A stretch of DNA of 64,000 bases from Sphingomonas_O antarctica. Lineage in GTDB: Bacteria > Pseudomonadota > Alphaproteobacteria > Sphingomonadales > Sphingomonadaceae. Below are positions 8,315 to 16,911 of this stretch, piece by piece. Under the pieces are notes generated by a model. The model ran no database searches. It worked only from the letters and a program-made list of their open reading frames with translations, and was not told the DNA's origin. Positions within the stretch are counted from its first letter, which is position 1; every line of letters starts with the position of its first letter. The translations under genes and the position numbers were made by a program. The DNA lies in assembly GCF_965137005.1 (NCBI RefSeq), contig NZ_CBCRXM010000006.1:1-64000 (forward strand). Direction: 5' to 3'.

Positions 8315-8632
8315 GTGATTTTCTGGCGGACATTCAGGCTTTTAATCGCCTTGGCCTCCGCGCTGGCGCCGGCATTGGCAACGGCGCGTGACGCCAATGT
8401 CTCGGCTGCGACCGCGGTGGCCATGCCCAACGGTTGCCACCCGCAGCGCGACAGCAAGCCGGGAAAAGCCTCAGTGCAATGCTGCGTCGCCGGATGCGCG
8501 ACCGAAGCGCCAGCCGTCTCCACGCCGATGTCGCCCGCGTACATCTCACAACTCGAACCATCGGCATCGCGCGACAAGACCTTCGTGAGCCACACGCGCG
8601 GCGTCGAACCGCCCCCTCCCCGAACGGTGTAG
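8315..8632 (+). CDS. Small secreted Cys-containing protein, possibly copper-related
   Basis: A 105-residue protein with a GTG start and a signal-peptide-like N-terminus (MIFWRTFRLLIALASALAPA, then LATARDA). The mature part contains a CHPQ motif and a VQCCVAGCA cluster, potential metal ligands. It sits 34 bases before a Met/His-rich outer-membrane candidate in the same direction. Small secreted Cys/His proteins often accompany copper-resistance genes, which is why a link to metal is suspected. I recognise no named family. Confidence 0.55.
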   Translation: MIFWRTFRLLIALASALAPALATARDANVSAATAVAMPNGCHPQRDSKPGKASVQCCVAGCATEAPAVSTPMSPAYISQLEPSASRDKTFVSHTRGVEPPPPRTV

Positions 8633-8666
8633 ATTCCACAGTCACACCGTTCCCGGAGATTTTCAG

Positions 8667-10004
8667 ATGAAAAAGATAGTTACCGCGATGGCTTTCGCCA
8701 TCGCGCTTCCGTCCATCGCGCGCGCCCAGGCCGCACCGATGCCCGCCCCCGCCGATCCGCACGCCGGGCACGACATGTCGGCCATGCCCGGCATGGACAT
8801 GCCCACCATGGATCACACCAGCATGTCCATGCCCGCCGCCTTCGGCCCCTACGACATGCAACGCGAAGCCTCGGGCACCAGTTGGCAACCCGACGCCAGC
8901 GACATGATGGGCGCGATGACCGGCACCGGCGGCTGGCACCTCATGGGCCATGCGCTCCTGAACGCCGTCTACGATCACCAATCGGGCCCGCGCGGGGCGG
9001 GCAAAGGGTTCGCTAGCGGCATGATCATGGGCATGGCCATCAAGCCGCTCAACGACCGCGACACGCTGCAACTCCGCGCCATGCTCTCGCCCGATCCGCT
9101 GATGGGCAAAAGCGGCTACCCCATCCTCCTCGCCGCGGGCGAAACCGCCGACGGCACCAACACCCTGGTCGATCGCCAGCACCCGCACGATTTGTTCATG
9201 GAATTGTCGGCGTCACTGTCGCACCGCATCGGCGAGCGCGGCAGCGTCTTCCTATACGCCGGCCTGCCCGGCGAACCCGTCTTCGGCCCGCCTGCTTTCA
9301 TGCACCGCCAGTCGATCATGGATTCGCCCGAAGCGCCGATCAGCCATCACTGGCTCGATTCCACGCACATCACTTACGGCGTGATCACCGCGGGGGTGAC
9401 CTGGGCCGGGGTGAAGGCCGAAGTGTCGCGCTTCAAGGGCCGCGAGCCGGACGAGCACCGCTACGGCATCGAAAGCCCCAAATTCGATTCCACCGCCGCG
9501 CGGCTGAGCGTCAACCCGTCCGAAAACTGGTCGCTGCAGGCGAGCTATGCGCGGCAAAAATCGCCGGAACAGCTCGAACCGAACGACGATCAGGACAAAT
9601 GGTCTGCCTCGGCGATCTACACCCGCAAGATCGGCAAAGGTTTCGTCGCCAGCACCCTCGCCTGGGGCCGCAAGCAAACCATCGAAGCCGACGGTCACCG
9701 CCACACCCCGCAGGACGCCTTCATCGCCGAAGCGACTTGGACCAACCGCATCTGGACCATCTTCGGTCGTGGCGAAGTCATCGAAAGTGACGAATTGCTG
9801 GCACCCGTCGGAAGCACGCACGGCCCGGTCTATACCGTCGGCAAGATGTCGCTCGGCGCGATCCGTGACTTCCCCCTCGCCAACCGCGTCCGCCTCGGCC
9901 TCGGCGCCCTTGCCGCGCGCAGCCTCACGCCGAACGCGCTCGACCCCAGCTATGGCGGTGATAGAACGAGCGGTATGGCGTTCGTACGGCTGAAAATCGG
10001 ATGA
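8667..10004 (+). CDS. Met/His-rich outer-membrane protein, copper-resistance type
   Basis: A 445-residue exported protein. After the signal peptide (MKKIVTAMAFAIALPSIARA) comes a Met/His-rich segment, with PHAGHDMSAMPGMDMPTMDH and further methionines to about residue 58; such segments bind copper in periplasmic proteins. The remainder has repeated beta-strand-like stretches (WSLQASYARQKSP, KWSASAIYTRKIGKG, WTIFGRGEVIESD) and ends GMAFVRLKIG, as in an outer-membrane barrel. Proteins of this type recur near copper-resistance genes in proteobacteria, but no copper ATPase, CopA or regulator is seen here. The stop overlaps the next start by four bases (ATGA), so it is co-transcribed with the isoaspartyl peptidase. 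Confidence 0.65.
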   Translation: MKKIVTAMAFAIALPSIARAQAAPMPAPADPHAGHDMSAMPGMDMPTMDHTSMSMPAAFGPYDMQREASGTSWQPDASDMMGAMTGTGGWHLMGHALLNAVYDHQSGPRGAGKGFASGMIMGMAIKPLNDRDTLQLRAMLSPDPLMGKSGYPILLAAGETADGTNTLVDRQHPHDLFMELSASLSHRIGERGSVFLYAGLPGEPVFGPPAFMHRQSIMDSPEAPISHHWLDSTHITYGVITAGVTWAGVKAEVSRFKGREPDEHRYGIESPKFDSTAARLSVNPSENWSLQASYARQKSPEQLEPNDDQDKWSASAIYTRKIGKGFVASTLAWGRKQTIEADGHRHTPQDAFIAEATWTNRIWTIFGRGEVIESDELLAPVGSTHGPVYTVGKMSLGAIRDFPLANRVRLGLGALAARSLTPNALDPSYGGDRTSGMAFVRLKIG

Positions 10005-10921
10005 CCTGGTCGCTGGTCCTTCACGGCGGCGCCGGCATGCAGACGCGCGGCAGTTGGCCCGAACCCGCCACCGAGACCGCGGCACGCCATGCCCTCGCCA
10101 CCGCCCTTGCCGCCGGAACCGCAATCCTCAGCGATGGCGGCACCGCGCTCGATGCCGTCGAAGCCGCGCTGATCGTCCTCGAAGACGACCCGACCTTCAA
10201 TGCTGGCCGTGGCGCGGTTTTTACCGCCGAAGGCAAGATCGAACTCGACGCCGCGATCATGGACGGCCGCACGCGCAACGCCGGCGCGGTCGCGGGCGTC
10301 CGCTGCACGCGCAGCCCGGTCCAACTCGCCCGCGCCGTCATGGACCACAGTCCCCATGTCTTCCTCGCCGGGCAAGGCGCCGACAAATTCGCCCGCGAAC
10401 AGGGCTTTGAAGCCGTCGATCAGGGTTATTTCGCCACCGCCGAACGCCGCGAACAACTCGAAACCCTCCTCGCCAATCCACACGCCGACTTCACCCAGGG
10501 CATGAAATTCGGCACCATCGGCGCCGTTGCGCTCGACAGCCACGGACACGTCGCCGCCGCCACCTCGACCGGCGGCATGACCGGCAAGAAATGGGGCCGC
10601 GTCGGCGACTCACCGCTGATCGGCGCAGGCACCTATGCCGACGATCGCGCCTGCGCGGTCAGTTGCACCGGCGCGGGCGAAGCGTTCATCCGCCTCGGCG
10701 TCGCGCACGAAATCGCCGCCCGTGTCCGCCTCGCCGGCTTCACCCCGCAAGCCGCCGCCAATTCCGTGCTTGCCGAACTCGACGCGATCAAAGGGCAAGG
10801 CGGGGTGATCTACGCCAGTCGCGACGGCTGCGGCTGGCGCTTCAACACCGCCGGCATGTACCGCGCGATGCAGATCGAAAACGGCGAACCGGTCGTCAGC
10901 GTCTATGGCGATGAGGCCTAA
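10001..10921 (+). CDS. iaaA: Isoaspartyl peptidase/L-asparaginase (Ntn hydrolase)
   Basis: A 306-residue plant-type asparaginase. Members self-cleave before a threonine and remove isoaspartyl residues from damaged peptides or hydrolyse asparagine. The autocleavage site is seen as GTIGAVALD with T172, preceded by the flexible linker. Other family marks are LVLHGGAG at the N-terminus, FNAGRGAVFTAEG and the glycine-rich ATSTGGMTGKKWGRVGDSPL loop for substrate. No signal peptide is seen, so it is cytoplasmic. It overlaps the preceding outer-membrane gene by four bases and converges with the aldo/keto reductase gene, sharing the last four bases. Confidence 0.93.
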   Translation: MTWSLVLHGGAGMQTRGSWPEPATETAARHALATALAAGTAILSDGGTALDAVEAALIVLEDDPTFNAGRGAVFTAEGKIELDAAIMDGRTRNAGAVAGVRCTRSPVQLARAVMDHSPHVFLAGQGADKFAREQGFEAVDQGYFATAERREQLETLLANPHADFTQGMKFGTIGAVALDSHGHVAAATSTGGMTGKKWGRVGDSPLIGAGTYADDRACAVSCTGAGEAFIRLGVAHEIAARVRLAGFTPQAAANSVLAELDAIKGQGGVIYASRDGCGWRFNTAGMYRAMQIENGEPVVSVYGDEA

Positions 10922-11877
10922 CCACCCGAAGCGTCCAGCCGCGCCAACTGATCAGGCGACAACGTCAATTCGGTCGCGGCGAGCAGATCGTGTAACTGCA
11001 GCACACTCGTCGCACTGGCGATCGGTGCGGCGATGCCCGGCTGCGCGTTGAGCCAGGCCAAAGCGATCTGCGCATGCGTCGCGCCGGTTTCTTCGGCGAC
11101 ACCATCCATCACCTTGAGCACGGCAAGCCCACGCACTTTCATATAATCCTTCACGCGCATCGCCCGCGCGCCCGACACATCCTCCGCCGACCGGTATTTC
11201 CCGGTCAGAAAACCCGAAGCGAGCCCGAAATAAGGCAGCACCGCAACGCCCCGCTTGACGCATAAATCCTGCAGCGCTCCCTCATATTCGGTCAGATCAC
11301 CGTCGCGGTTCGCCCGCAAACCCTCCGCCAGCGCCCCACGCGCAACCAGATTATATTCGGGCTGAAACACGCGGTACGGCGTGCCGAGGTCGAGCGCCGA
11401 ACGCAGGCGTTCCGGAGTAAAGTTCGACGCGCCGAGCACGCCCACCTTTCCGGCCTGCACTAACGTCGCGAACGCCGCCGCTACCTCGTCCTGTGGCGTG
11501 GCCGGATCGTCGCGATGCGCATAATACAGGTCGATCCGCTCGACGCCGAGCCGCTGCAGCGACGCATCGCACGCCGCCGCGATCCGTGCGGGCGCCAATC
11601 CCTTGCCACCCTCGCCCGGCAGCATCCCGACCTTGGTCGCGATCCGCACTGAGTCGCGCTTGCCCGATGCGCGCAGCCATTCACCGATCACGCTTTCCGA
11701 TTCACCGCCGCGATGCCCCGGCACCCATGCCGAATAGACATCGGCAGTGTCGATCATCGATCCGCCCGCTGCCACGAACGCATCGAGGATCGCAAAGCTC
11801 GTCTCGCGGTCGGCGGTCCAGCCGAACACATTCCCGCCGAGGACGAGGCGGCAACCGCCAATTGCCGGGTTGTTCAC
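10918..11877 (-). CDS. Aldo/keto reductase family protein
   Basis: A 319-residue NADPH-dependent aldo/keto reductase with a TIM barrel. The catalytic tetrad is recognisable: D and Y in MIDTADVYSAWVPGHRG, K in IATKVGMLPG, and H in DLYYAHRDDP. The cofactor-binding end reads PIASATSVLQLHDL. The family reduces aldehydes and ketones; this subfamily (YajO/Gcy-like, EYEGALQDLCVKRGVAVLPY) has no fixed substrate. The start is GTG, overlapping the stop of the guanylyltransferase gene upstream (GTGA), so the two are translationally coupled. Confidence 0.88.
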   Translation of the reverse strand: MNNPAIGGCRLVLGGNVFGWTADRETSFAILDAFVAAGGSMIDTADVYSAWVPGHRGGESESVIGEWLRASGKRDSVRIATKVGMLPGEGGKGLAPARIAAACDASLQRLGVERIDLYYAHRDDPATPQDEVAAAFATLVQAGKVGVLGASNFTPERLRSALDLGTPYRVFQPEYNLVARGALAEGLRANRDGDLTEYEGALQDLCVKRGVAVLPYFGLASGFLTGKYRSAEDVSGARAMRVKDYMKVRGLAVLKVMDGVAEETGATHAQIALAWLNAQPGIAAPIASATSVLQLHDLLAATELTLSPDQLARLDASGG

Positions 11878-12917
11878 GACTTAGCCTTCAACGCTTCGAC
11901 CACCGTTTTGACCTCCTGGCTGCGCCCTTTGGGCATGATCAGCACGCTGTCCCCGCTCGCCACCACGATCAAGTCGCTAATCCCGATAGCGGCGATCCGG
12001 ATACCGTCCGATCGCAACAGGCAATTCTGCGTGTCGATCGCAATCACCTCGCCATGATGGGCGTCGCCGCCACCGTGCAGCCCGTGCAGCGCATCCCATG
12101 AACCCAGATCGGACCAGCCCATGCTGACCGGCACCACCGCCACGCGCGCGGCCTTTTCCATCACCGCGTAATCGATCGAATCCGACGGGCTGGCGCTGAA
12201 CGCCGCCGCATCGGGCAGGATCGTGGCGCCTTCACGCTCGGCGCTGGCCATCGCGCGTTTCGCCGCTTCGAGGATCGCGGGTGCGTGACTGGCCAAGGCG
12301 TCGAGATAGGCATCGGCGCGGAACAGGAAAATCCCGCCATTCCACACATGACGTCCGTCGGCCAGCATCGCCTCGGCCGTCCCCAGATCGGGCTTTTCGA
12401 CGAACCGCGCGACCTTGGCGACACCCTCGCCCAGCGCCTCGCCCATCTCGATATAGCCATAGCCCGTCTCGGGCGCGTCGGGCGAAATCCCGAACGTCGC
12501 CAGCCACCCGTCGCGGACCAGCGGCAACGCCGCCTCCACCGCGCGGTGAAACGCCCCGACATCGGCAATCACATGGTCGCTCGGCATAACCAGCAACGGC
12601 GCATCGGGCGCAGCATGGAGCGCGGCGAGCGCGATCGCCGGTGCCGTGTTGCGCGCGGCGGGCTCGAGGATCAGCGTCGCGGCTTTCCCGCCCAGTTGCG
12701 ACTCGATCAATTGGGCATGGCGGCGGTTGGCGACGACCAATGGCTCGGCGAATTGTCCTGCATCGCCGACCCGCGCCAGCGTCTGCTCGAACATCGTCTC
12801 GTCGCCCGCCAGCGCCAGAAACTGCTTGGGCCGCTCCTCCCGCGACATCGGCCACAACCGTGTCCCCGACCCGCCAGACAGGATGACGGGGACGATCTTC
12901 GTTTCAATTTCACTCAT
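11874..12917 (-). CDS. manC: Mannose-1-phosphate guanylyltransferase (monofunctional)
   Basis: Makes GDP-mannose from mannose-1-phosphate and GTP for polysaccharide or glycan synthesis. The nucleotidyltransferase signature GGSGTRLWPMSREERPKQFL begins at about residue 14. VMPSDHVIAD, FVEKPD and NGGIFLFRADAYL follow, and SMGWSDLGSWDALH lies near 270. At 347 residues it lacks the C-terminal phosphomannose isomerase domain of bifunctional ManC/AlgA enzymes, so mannose-6-phosphate must come from a separate enzyme. The gene is coupled by a four-base overlap to an aldo/keto reductase rather than to other sugar-nucleotide genes. A dispersed repeat lies upstream. Confidence 0.93.
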   Translation of the reverse strand: MSEIETKIVPVILSGGSGTRLWPMSREERPKQFLALAGDETMFEQTLARVGDAGQFAEPLVVANRRHAQLIESQLGGKAATLILEPAARNTAPAIALAALHAAPDAPLLVMPSDHVIADVGAFHRAVEAALPLVRDGWLATFGISPDAPETGYGYIEMGEALGEGVAKVARFVEKPDLGTAEAMLADGRHVWNGGIFLFRADAYLDALASHAPAILEAAKRAMASAEREGATILPDAAAFSASPSDSIDYAVMEKAARVAVVPVSMGWSDLGSWDALHGLHGGGDAHHGEVIAIDTQNCLLRSDGIRIAAIGISDLIVVASGDSVLIMPKGRSQEVKTVVEALKAKS

Positions 12918-12967
12918 GCCCGATGAATAGCCGAAGCGGACGGCGGTTCCACCGCCAAAGACTATCT

Positions 12968-13016
12968 GTCCCCTCCCCTTGGGAGGGGCGACTCAGCGAA
13001 GCTGGGCGGGGGTGGG
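12968..13016. repeat. Dispersed repeat, type A
   Basis: The copy begins GTCCCCTCCCCTTGGGAGGGG, then CGACTCAGCGAAGCTGGGC and GGGGGTGGG. The same unit recurs at 23419–23465, 29277–29325, 36265–36313 and 41825–41884. The first half is a palindrome and the second half contains an AGC-centred imperfect inverted repeat. Here it lies between the divergent manC and DUF815 genes. Confidence 0.85.
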
Positions 13017-13047
13017 CAAATACCGTCAGCCCCCGTAGCAATCCGCC

Positions 13048-13890
13048 ATGGACGACAGCACTCTCGCCCGCATCGCCGACGCGCTGGACCGCCTCGCGCC
13101 GCCTCGATCGCCCGCCGCACCGCCAGACGCCCCGGCCTACCGCTGGCAAAACGGCCGTCTCGCCCCGGCCGCATTCGCCCCTCTCCCGCTCGAACTTCTC
13201 ACCGGCATCGACCGGCAAAAATCGGCAGTCCTCGCCAACCTCCACCGCCTGGCACAGGGTCACGCCGCGCACGACATGCTGCTCTGGGGGTCGCGCGGCA
13301 GCGGCAAGTCGGCGCTGACCAAATCCGCGGTGCGCCAGCTTCAGGATCAGGGCCTGCCCCTGACCCTCGTCGAAGTCGCCCCCGAATCCCTCGCCGAACT
13401 CGGCATGCTGTTCGATGCTGTCGCCGCGCTCGATCGCCCGACTCTCGTCTTCATCGACGATCTCGGTTTCGACGGCGATCTCGGCGCCGCCCGCGCGCTC
13501 CGCTCGATGCTCGACGGCGGCACGACCGCGCGCACCGCTTCCGTCCGCCTCGCGGTCACATCCAACCGCCGCCACATCGTGCCGCGCGAACTCGCCGAGC
13601 AGGACAGCGCCATCAACCCGCGCGACGTGGCCGACGATCGCCTCGCTTTGGCCGATCGCTTCGGGCTCAGCCTCGGCTTCCACCTCCCCGATCAGGACCA
13701 ATGGCTGTCGATGGCCGCAAGCTATGCCCGCGCGTTCGATCTGCCCTTCGACCGGGCCGACGCGCTCGAATTCGTCACGACGCGCGGCACGCGGTCGGGC
13801 CGCACCGCCTGGCATTACAGTGTGGAAATCGCCGGCCGCCGCGGAATCGCGCTTGAACCGGCCCGGCGGCAGGCTACCATCGAACGATAG
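13048..13890 (+). CDS. DUF815 family AAA-type ATPase
   Basis: A 280-residue predicted ATPase of the DUF815 family. Walker A is GSRGSGKS near residues 77–84, Walker B is TLVFIDDLGF near 132–141, and a sensor-like ASVRLAVTSNRRHI and an arginine-rich lid (ADRFGLSLGFHLP) follow. The N-terminus is variable and proline-rich, as usual. Members are widespread in Alphaproteobacteria with no established role; the fold suggests a DnaA/IstB-like loader or chaperone. It lies 18 bases before a TAT-exported DUF885 gene in the same direction. Confidence 0.88.
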   Translation: MDDSTLARIADALDRLAPPRSPAAPPDAPAYRWQNGRLAPAAFAPLPLELLTGIDRQKSAVLANLHRLAQGHAAHDMLLWGSRGSGKSALTKSAVRQLQDQGLPLTLVEVAPESLAELGMLFDAVAALDRPTLVFIDDLGFDGDLGAARALRSMLDGGTTARTASVRLAVTSNRRHIVPRELAEQDSAINPRDVADDRLALADRFGLSLGFHLPDQDQWLSMAASYARAFDLPFDRADALEFVTTRGTRSGRTAWHYSVEIAGRRGIALEPARRQATIER

Positions 13891-13908
13891 TCTTTCGGGA
13901 GCAATCGC

Positions 13909-15720
13909 ATGGATCGCCGTCAATTCGTCACCGCCGCCGCATCGACCTCGGCGCTTGCCGCCTTGCCCGGTCGCGCCCTCGCTCAGGGCACCGGCGGCGA
14001 CGCCGCGCTCAACGCGATCTTCACCAAGACGGTGATGCAGTCGATCACCCGCTCGCCTGAATTCGCGACCTTTGCTGGGCTGGACAAGGGCCCCAACGCC
14101 GCGCTCAAATCGCAACTCTCTCCCCGCACCGCCGCACGGCGCGAAGAAGATCTCGGCATCGCGCGTGGCATCCTCGCCGAACTGAAGGCGATCGACCCCG
14201 CGACACTGACCGACGCCAACAAGCTCAACCGCGACGTGGTCATCTATCAGACCGAAACCCGCATGACCGCCGCCGCCAAATTCGGTTTGGGCGGGGTCCA
14301 GCGCCCCTACGTCATCATGCAGCAGGACGGCGCCTATTTTAACGTCCCCGACTTCCTCAGCTCCAGCCACACCATCGCCACCGCACCCGATGCCGAAGCT
14401 TACCTCTCGCGCCTGTCCGCCTTCTCCAAAGCGCTCGACGAGGATTCCACCGAGCAAAAGGCGCAGGCCGCGCGCGGCTATCTTGCCCCCGGCTGGTCGA
14501 TCGACCTGTCGGTCGGCCAGATGGAAAAGCTGCGCAACGTGTCCGGCGCGGATAGCTCGATGACCAAGTCGCTGGTCGATCGCGCCGCCGCCAAGGGGAT
14601 CGCCGGGGACTGGGGCCCGCGCGCCGCGAAGATCATCGAAGGCGAAGTCTATCCCGCGCTCGATCGCCAGATCGCGTTGATGAAGGCGCTGCGCCCGACC
14701 ACGCGTTCGGGGGACGGCGCGCAACGCCTGCCACGCGGTGGCGAAATCTACGCCGCCGCGCTCGAACAGGCGACGACGACCAACATGTCGCCCGAGGAAG
14801 TCCACAAGGTCGGCCTCGATCTGGTCGCCGATTACTCTGGCCAGCTCGATGCCTTTCTCAAGACTCAGGGCCTGACCAAAGGCACGGTCGGCGCGCGCGT
14901 CGCGGCATTTAATGTACGCCCCGACCAGCTCTATCCCGACACGGCCGCGGGTCGCCTCCAGCTGATCGCCGACCTCAACAAACAGGTTCAGGCGATGTAC
15001 GCCAAGCTGCCACAAGCCTTTTCGCACACGCCCAAGGCGTCACTCGAAATCCGCGCCGTGCCCGTCGAGATTCAGGACGGCGCGTCGAACGGCTATTACA
15101 AGAGCGCGTCGCTCGACGGCTCGCGCCCGGCGATCTACTTTATCAATCTGAAGGACGTCGGCGACTGGCCCAAATACGGCCTGCCGACGCTCTCCTTCCA
15201 CGAAGGCGTCCCCGGCCACCATCTCCAGATCGCCACCGCGCAGGAATCGGGCGACATCCCGCTGATCCGCAAATTCGGCGGCTTCTCGGCCTATTCCGAA
15301 GGCTGGGCGCTCTACGCCGAACAACTCGCCGACGAACTCGGCTTCTATCAGGGCGATCCGCTCGGCCATGCCGGCATGATCCAATCCTATCTGTTCCGCG
15401 CCGCCCGCCTGGTCATCGACACCAGCCTTCACACCAAGAATTGGAGCCGCGAACAGGCGACGCAGTACATGGTCGAGACCACCGGCTTCGCCAAAGCGCG
15501 CTCGCAGCGTGAGGTCGAGCGTTATTGCACCCAGATGGGCCAGGCGTGCAGCTACAAGATCGGCCACCTCGCCTGGATCCGTGCGCGCGACAAATCGAAG
15601 GCGACGCTGGGCAGCAAGTTCGACCTCAAAAAATTCCACGACGTGCTCAAGGACGGCGCGATGCCCCTGACGATCCTCGAGGCCCGCGTCGAAGAGCGAA
15701 CCAGGGCGATGATGGTTTAA
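13909..15720 (+). CDS. DUF885 family protein, TAT-exported putative metallopeptidase
   Basis: A 603-residue DUF885 protein. The N-terminus MDRRQFVTAAASTSALAALPGRALAQ is a twin-arginine signal, so it is folded before export to the periplasm. The family's metal-binding signature is present as SFHEGVPGHHLQ near residue 430 followed by the glutamate in AYSEGWALYAEQLADELG, the arrangement of gluzincin-like peptidases. The length matches the family. DUF885 members are suspected carboxypeptidases. The IS1595-type element begins just 15 bases after the stop codon, so the gene end was narrowly spared. Confidence 0.88.
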   Translation: MDRRQFVTAAASTSALAALPGRALAQGTGGDAALNAIFTKTVMQSITRSPEFATFAGLDKGPNAALKSQLSPRTAARREEDLGIARGILAELKAIDPATLTDANKLNRDVVIYQTETRMTAAAKFGLGGVQRPYVIMQQDGAYFNVPDFLSSSHTIATAPDAEAYLSRLSAFSKALDEDSTEQKAQAARGYLAPGWSIDLSVGQMEKLRNVSGADSSMTKSLVDRAAAKGIAGDWGPRAAKIIEGEVYPALDRQIALMKALRPTTRSGDGAQRLPRGGEIYAAALEQATTTNMSPEEVHKVGLDLVADYSGQLDAFLKTQGLTKGTVGARVAAFNVRPDQLYPDTAAGRLQLIADLNKQVQAMYAKLPQAFSHTPKASLEIRAVPVEIQDGASNGYYKSASLDGSRPAIYFINLKDVGDWPKYGLPTLSFHEGVPGHHLQIATAQESGDIPLIRKFGGFSAYSEGWALYAEQLADELGFYQGDPLGHAGMIQSYLFRAARLVIDTSLHTKNWSREQATQYMVETTGFAKARSQREVERYCTQMGQACSYKIGHLAWIRARDKSKATLGSKFDLKKFHDVLKDGAMPLTILEARVEERTRAMMV

Positions 15721-15735
15721 AAAAGTAAAGGGCGC

Positions 15736-15763
15736 TGGACATTATTCACTTGACATACCACGC
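15736..15763. repeat. Left terminal inverted repeat of the IS1595-type element
   Basis: 28 bases beginning TGGACATTATTCACTTGACA. It pairs as an inverted repeat with 18428–18455, with mismatches at positions 11, 14, 17, 19 and 26. GGGCGC stands immediately outside. Confidence 0.85.
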
Positions 15764-15783
15764 CAATTCCCTACTTAGGGGGA

Positions 15784-16722
15784 ATGACGACGCTCACCGA
15801 TCCGATCTACACGAACGAAGAAGCCGCCCGCGCTCACTTTGAAGCGATCCGCTGGGCCGATGGTCGCAACTGTCCGCATTGCGGCACGGTGGGCAATTCG
15901 ACCTTGCTCAAGGGCAAGACCACGCGCGCGGGCCTCTATAAGTGCAAGGATTGCCGCAAGCCGTTCACCGCCACGATGGGCACGATTTACGAGCGGTCGC
16001 ACATTCCTTTGCACAAGTGGCTACTGGCGACATACCTTCTCTGTTCGAGCAAGAAGGGCATGTCGGCCATGCAGCTTCACCGCATGCTTGGCTTCGGTTC
16101 GTATCGCACCGCTTGGTTCATGGGGCATCGCATCCGCGAAGCCATGCGCTCGGATGACGTGACCCCGATGGGTTCGGACGGTGGCGACGTGTTCGCCGAT
16201 GAGACCTATTTCGGTCGCAATCCTGACGCGCCCAAAAGCCGCACCCCTTTCCGTAACCTCAACCAGATTTTGACGCTGGTTGACCGCACCACGGGTCGGT
16301 CGGTTTCGATGGTGTTCGACGGCACGATCACGACGGCCAACCTTGCGCCGATCCTTGAAGCCAACATTGCCAAGGAAGCCCGTTTGCTCACCGACGAAGC
16401 GCGTCACTACAGCATCGTCGGCAAGGGTTTCGCGGCCCACGGCACCGTCGCTCACGCCCGTGGCGAGTATGTCTCGCGCGCTGACCGCTCGATCACGACG
16501 AACCAGATCGAAGGCTTCTTCGGTATCTTCAAGCGCGGCATGCGCGGCATTTACCAGCATTGCGGCAAGCAGCATTTGCAGCGGTATCTGGCTGAGTTTG
16601 ATTTCCGCTATACCAACCGCATTGCGACCGGCTGCAACGATACGGACCGTACCACGAAGGCGATTGCAGGGACCGTCGGGCGTCGCCTGACATACGCTAG
16701 GCCTAACCTCGCAAGGGCGTAG
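15784..16722 (+). CDS. IS1595 family transposase (ISXO2-like)
   Basis: A 312-residue DDE transposase. An N-terminal zinc ribbon (C30–C33 in CPHC and C54–C57 in CKDC, followed by FTATMGTIYERSHIPLHKW) is the mark of the ISXO2-like/IS1595 family. The catalytic core shows GDVFADETYFGR (first Asp), a middle LTDEARHY segment and NQIEGFFGIFKRGMRGIYQH near residue 238, then the family's LAEFDFRYTNR motif. The reading frame is complete with no stop or frameshift, and both element ends are present, so it may still be active. The ATG is 48 bases inside the left end. Confidence 0.95.
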   Translation: MTTLTDPIYTNEEAARAHFEAIRWADGRNCPHCGTVGNSTLLKGKTTRAGLYKCKDCRKPFTATMGTIYERSHIPLHKWLLATYLLCSSKKGMSAMQLHRMLGFGSYRTAWFMGHRIREAMRSDDVTPMGSDGGDVFADETYFGRNPDAPKSRTPFRNLNQILTLVDRTTGRSVSMVFDGTITTANLAPILEANIAKEARLLTDEARHYSIVGKGFAAHGTVAHARGEYVSRADRSITTNQIEGFFGIFKRGMRGIYQHCGKQHLQRYLAEFDFRYTNRIATGCNDTDRTTKAIAGTVGRRLTYARPNLARA

Positions 16723-16776
16723 CAAGCCTTACGGACGGGGCCGCAAGGCACGGTGGAAGCCGCGACCGAAGCGCGA

Positions 16777-16911
16777 CTAGGTAGCTATCGGCCTTCCCGG
16801 CCTTCGTCCTGGTTTAGGCTTGGGTGCTGGCGTCGGGGGGGTTTTGAGCATGCGTCGGACAACGTCGTCGCGAAGACGCTCAGCCTCCTTAGCGTCGCCT
16901 TCGTCACTCAT
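16777..16911 (-). CDS. Small passenger protein, 44 aa, overlapping the preceding gene
   Basis: A 44-residue basic protein (MSDEGDAKEAERLRDDVVRR, then MLKTPPTPAPKPKPGRR and PGRPIAT). Its ATG overlaps the last codons of the 248-residue gene (ATGAGTGA, eight bases shared), a sign of translational coupling. An acidic helical half is followed by a proline/lysine tail. It lies within the IS1595-type element on the strand opposite to the transposase. No known family; the overlap and the clean frame make it a likely gene. Confidence 0.55.
   Translation of the reverse strand: MSDEGDAKEAERLRDDVVRRMLKTPPTPAPKPKPGRRPGRPIAT

Noticed and set aside
12910..15027. 705-codon open frame antisense to the DUF815 and DUF885 genes
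   Set aside because: It mirrors two well-supported genes, has low-complexity R/G/A/E-rich composition and no family pattern. GC-rich codon bias commonly leaves the opposite strand open.
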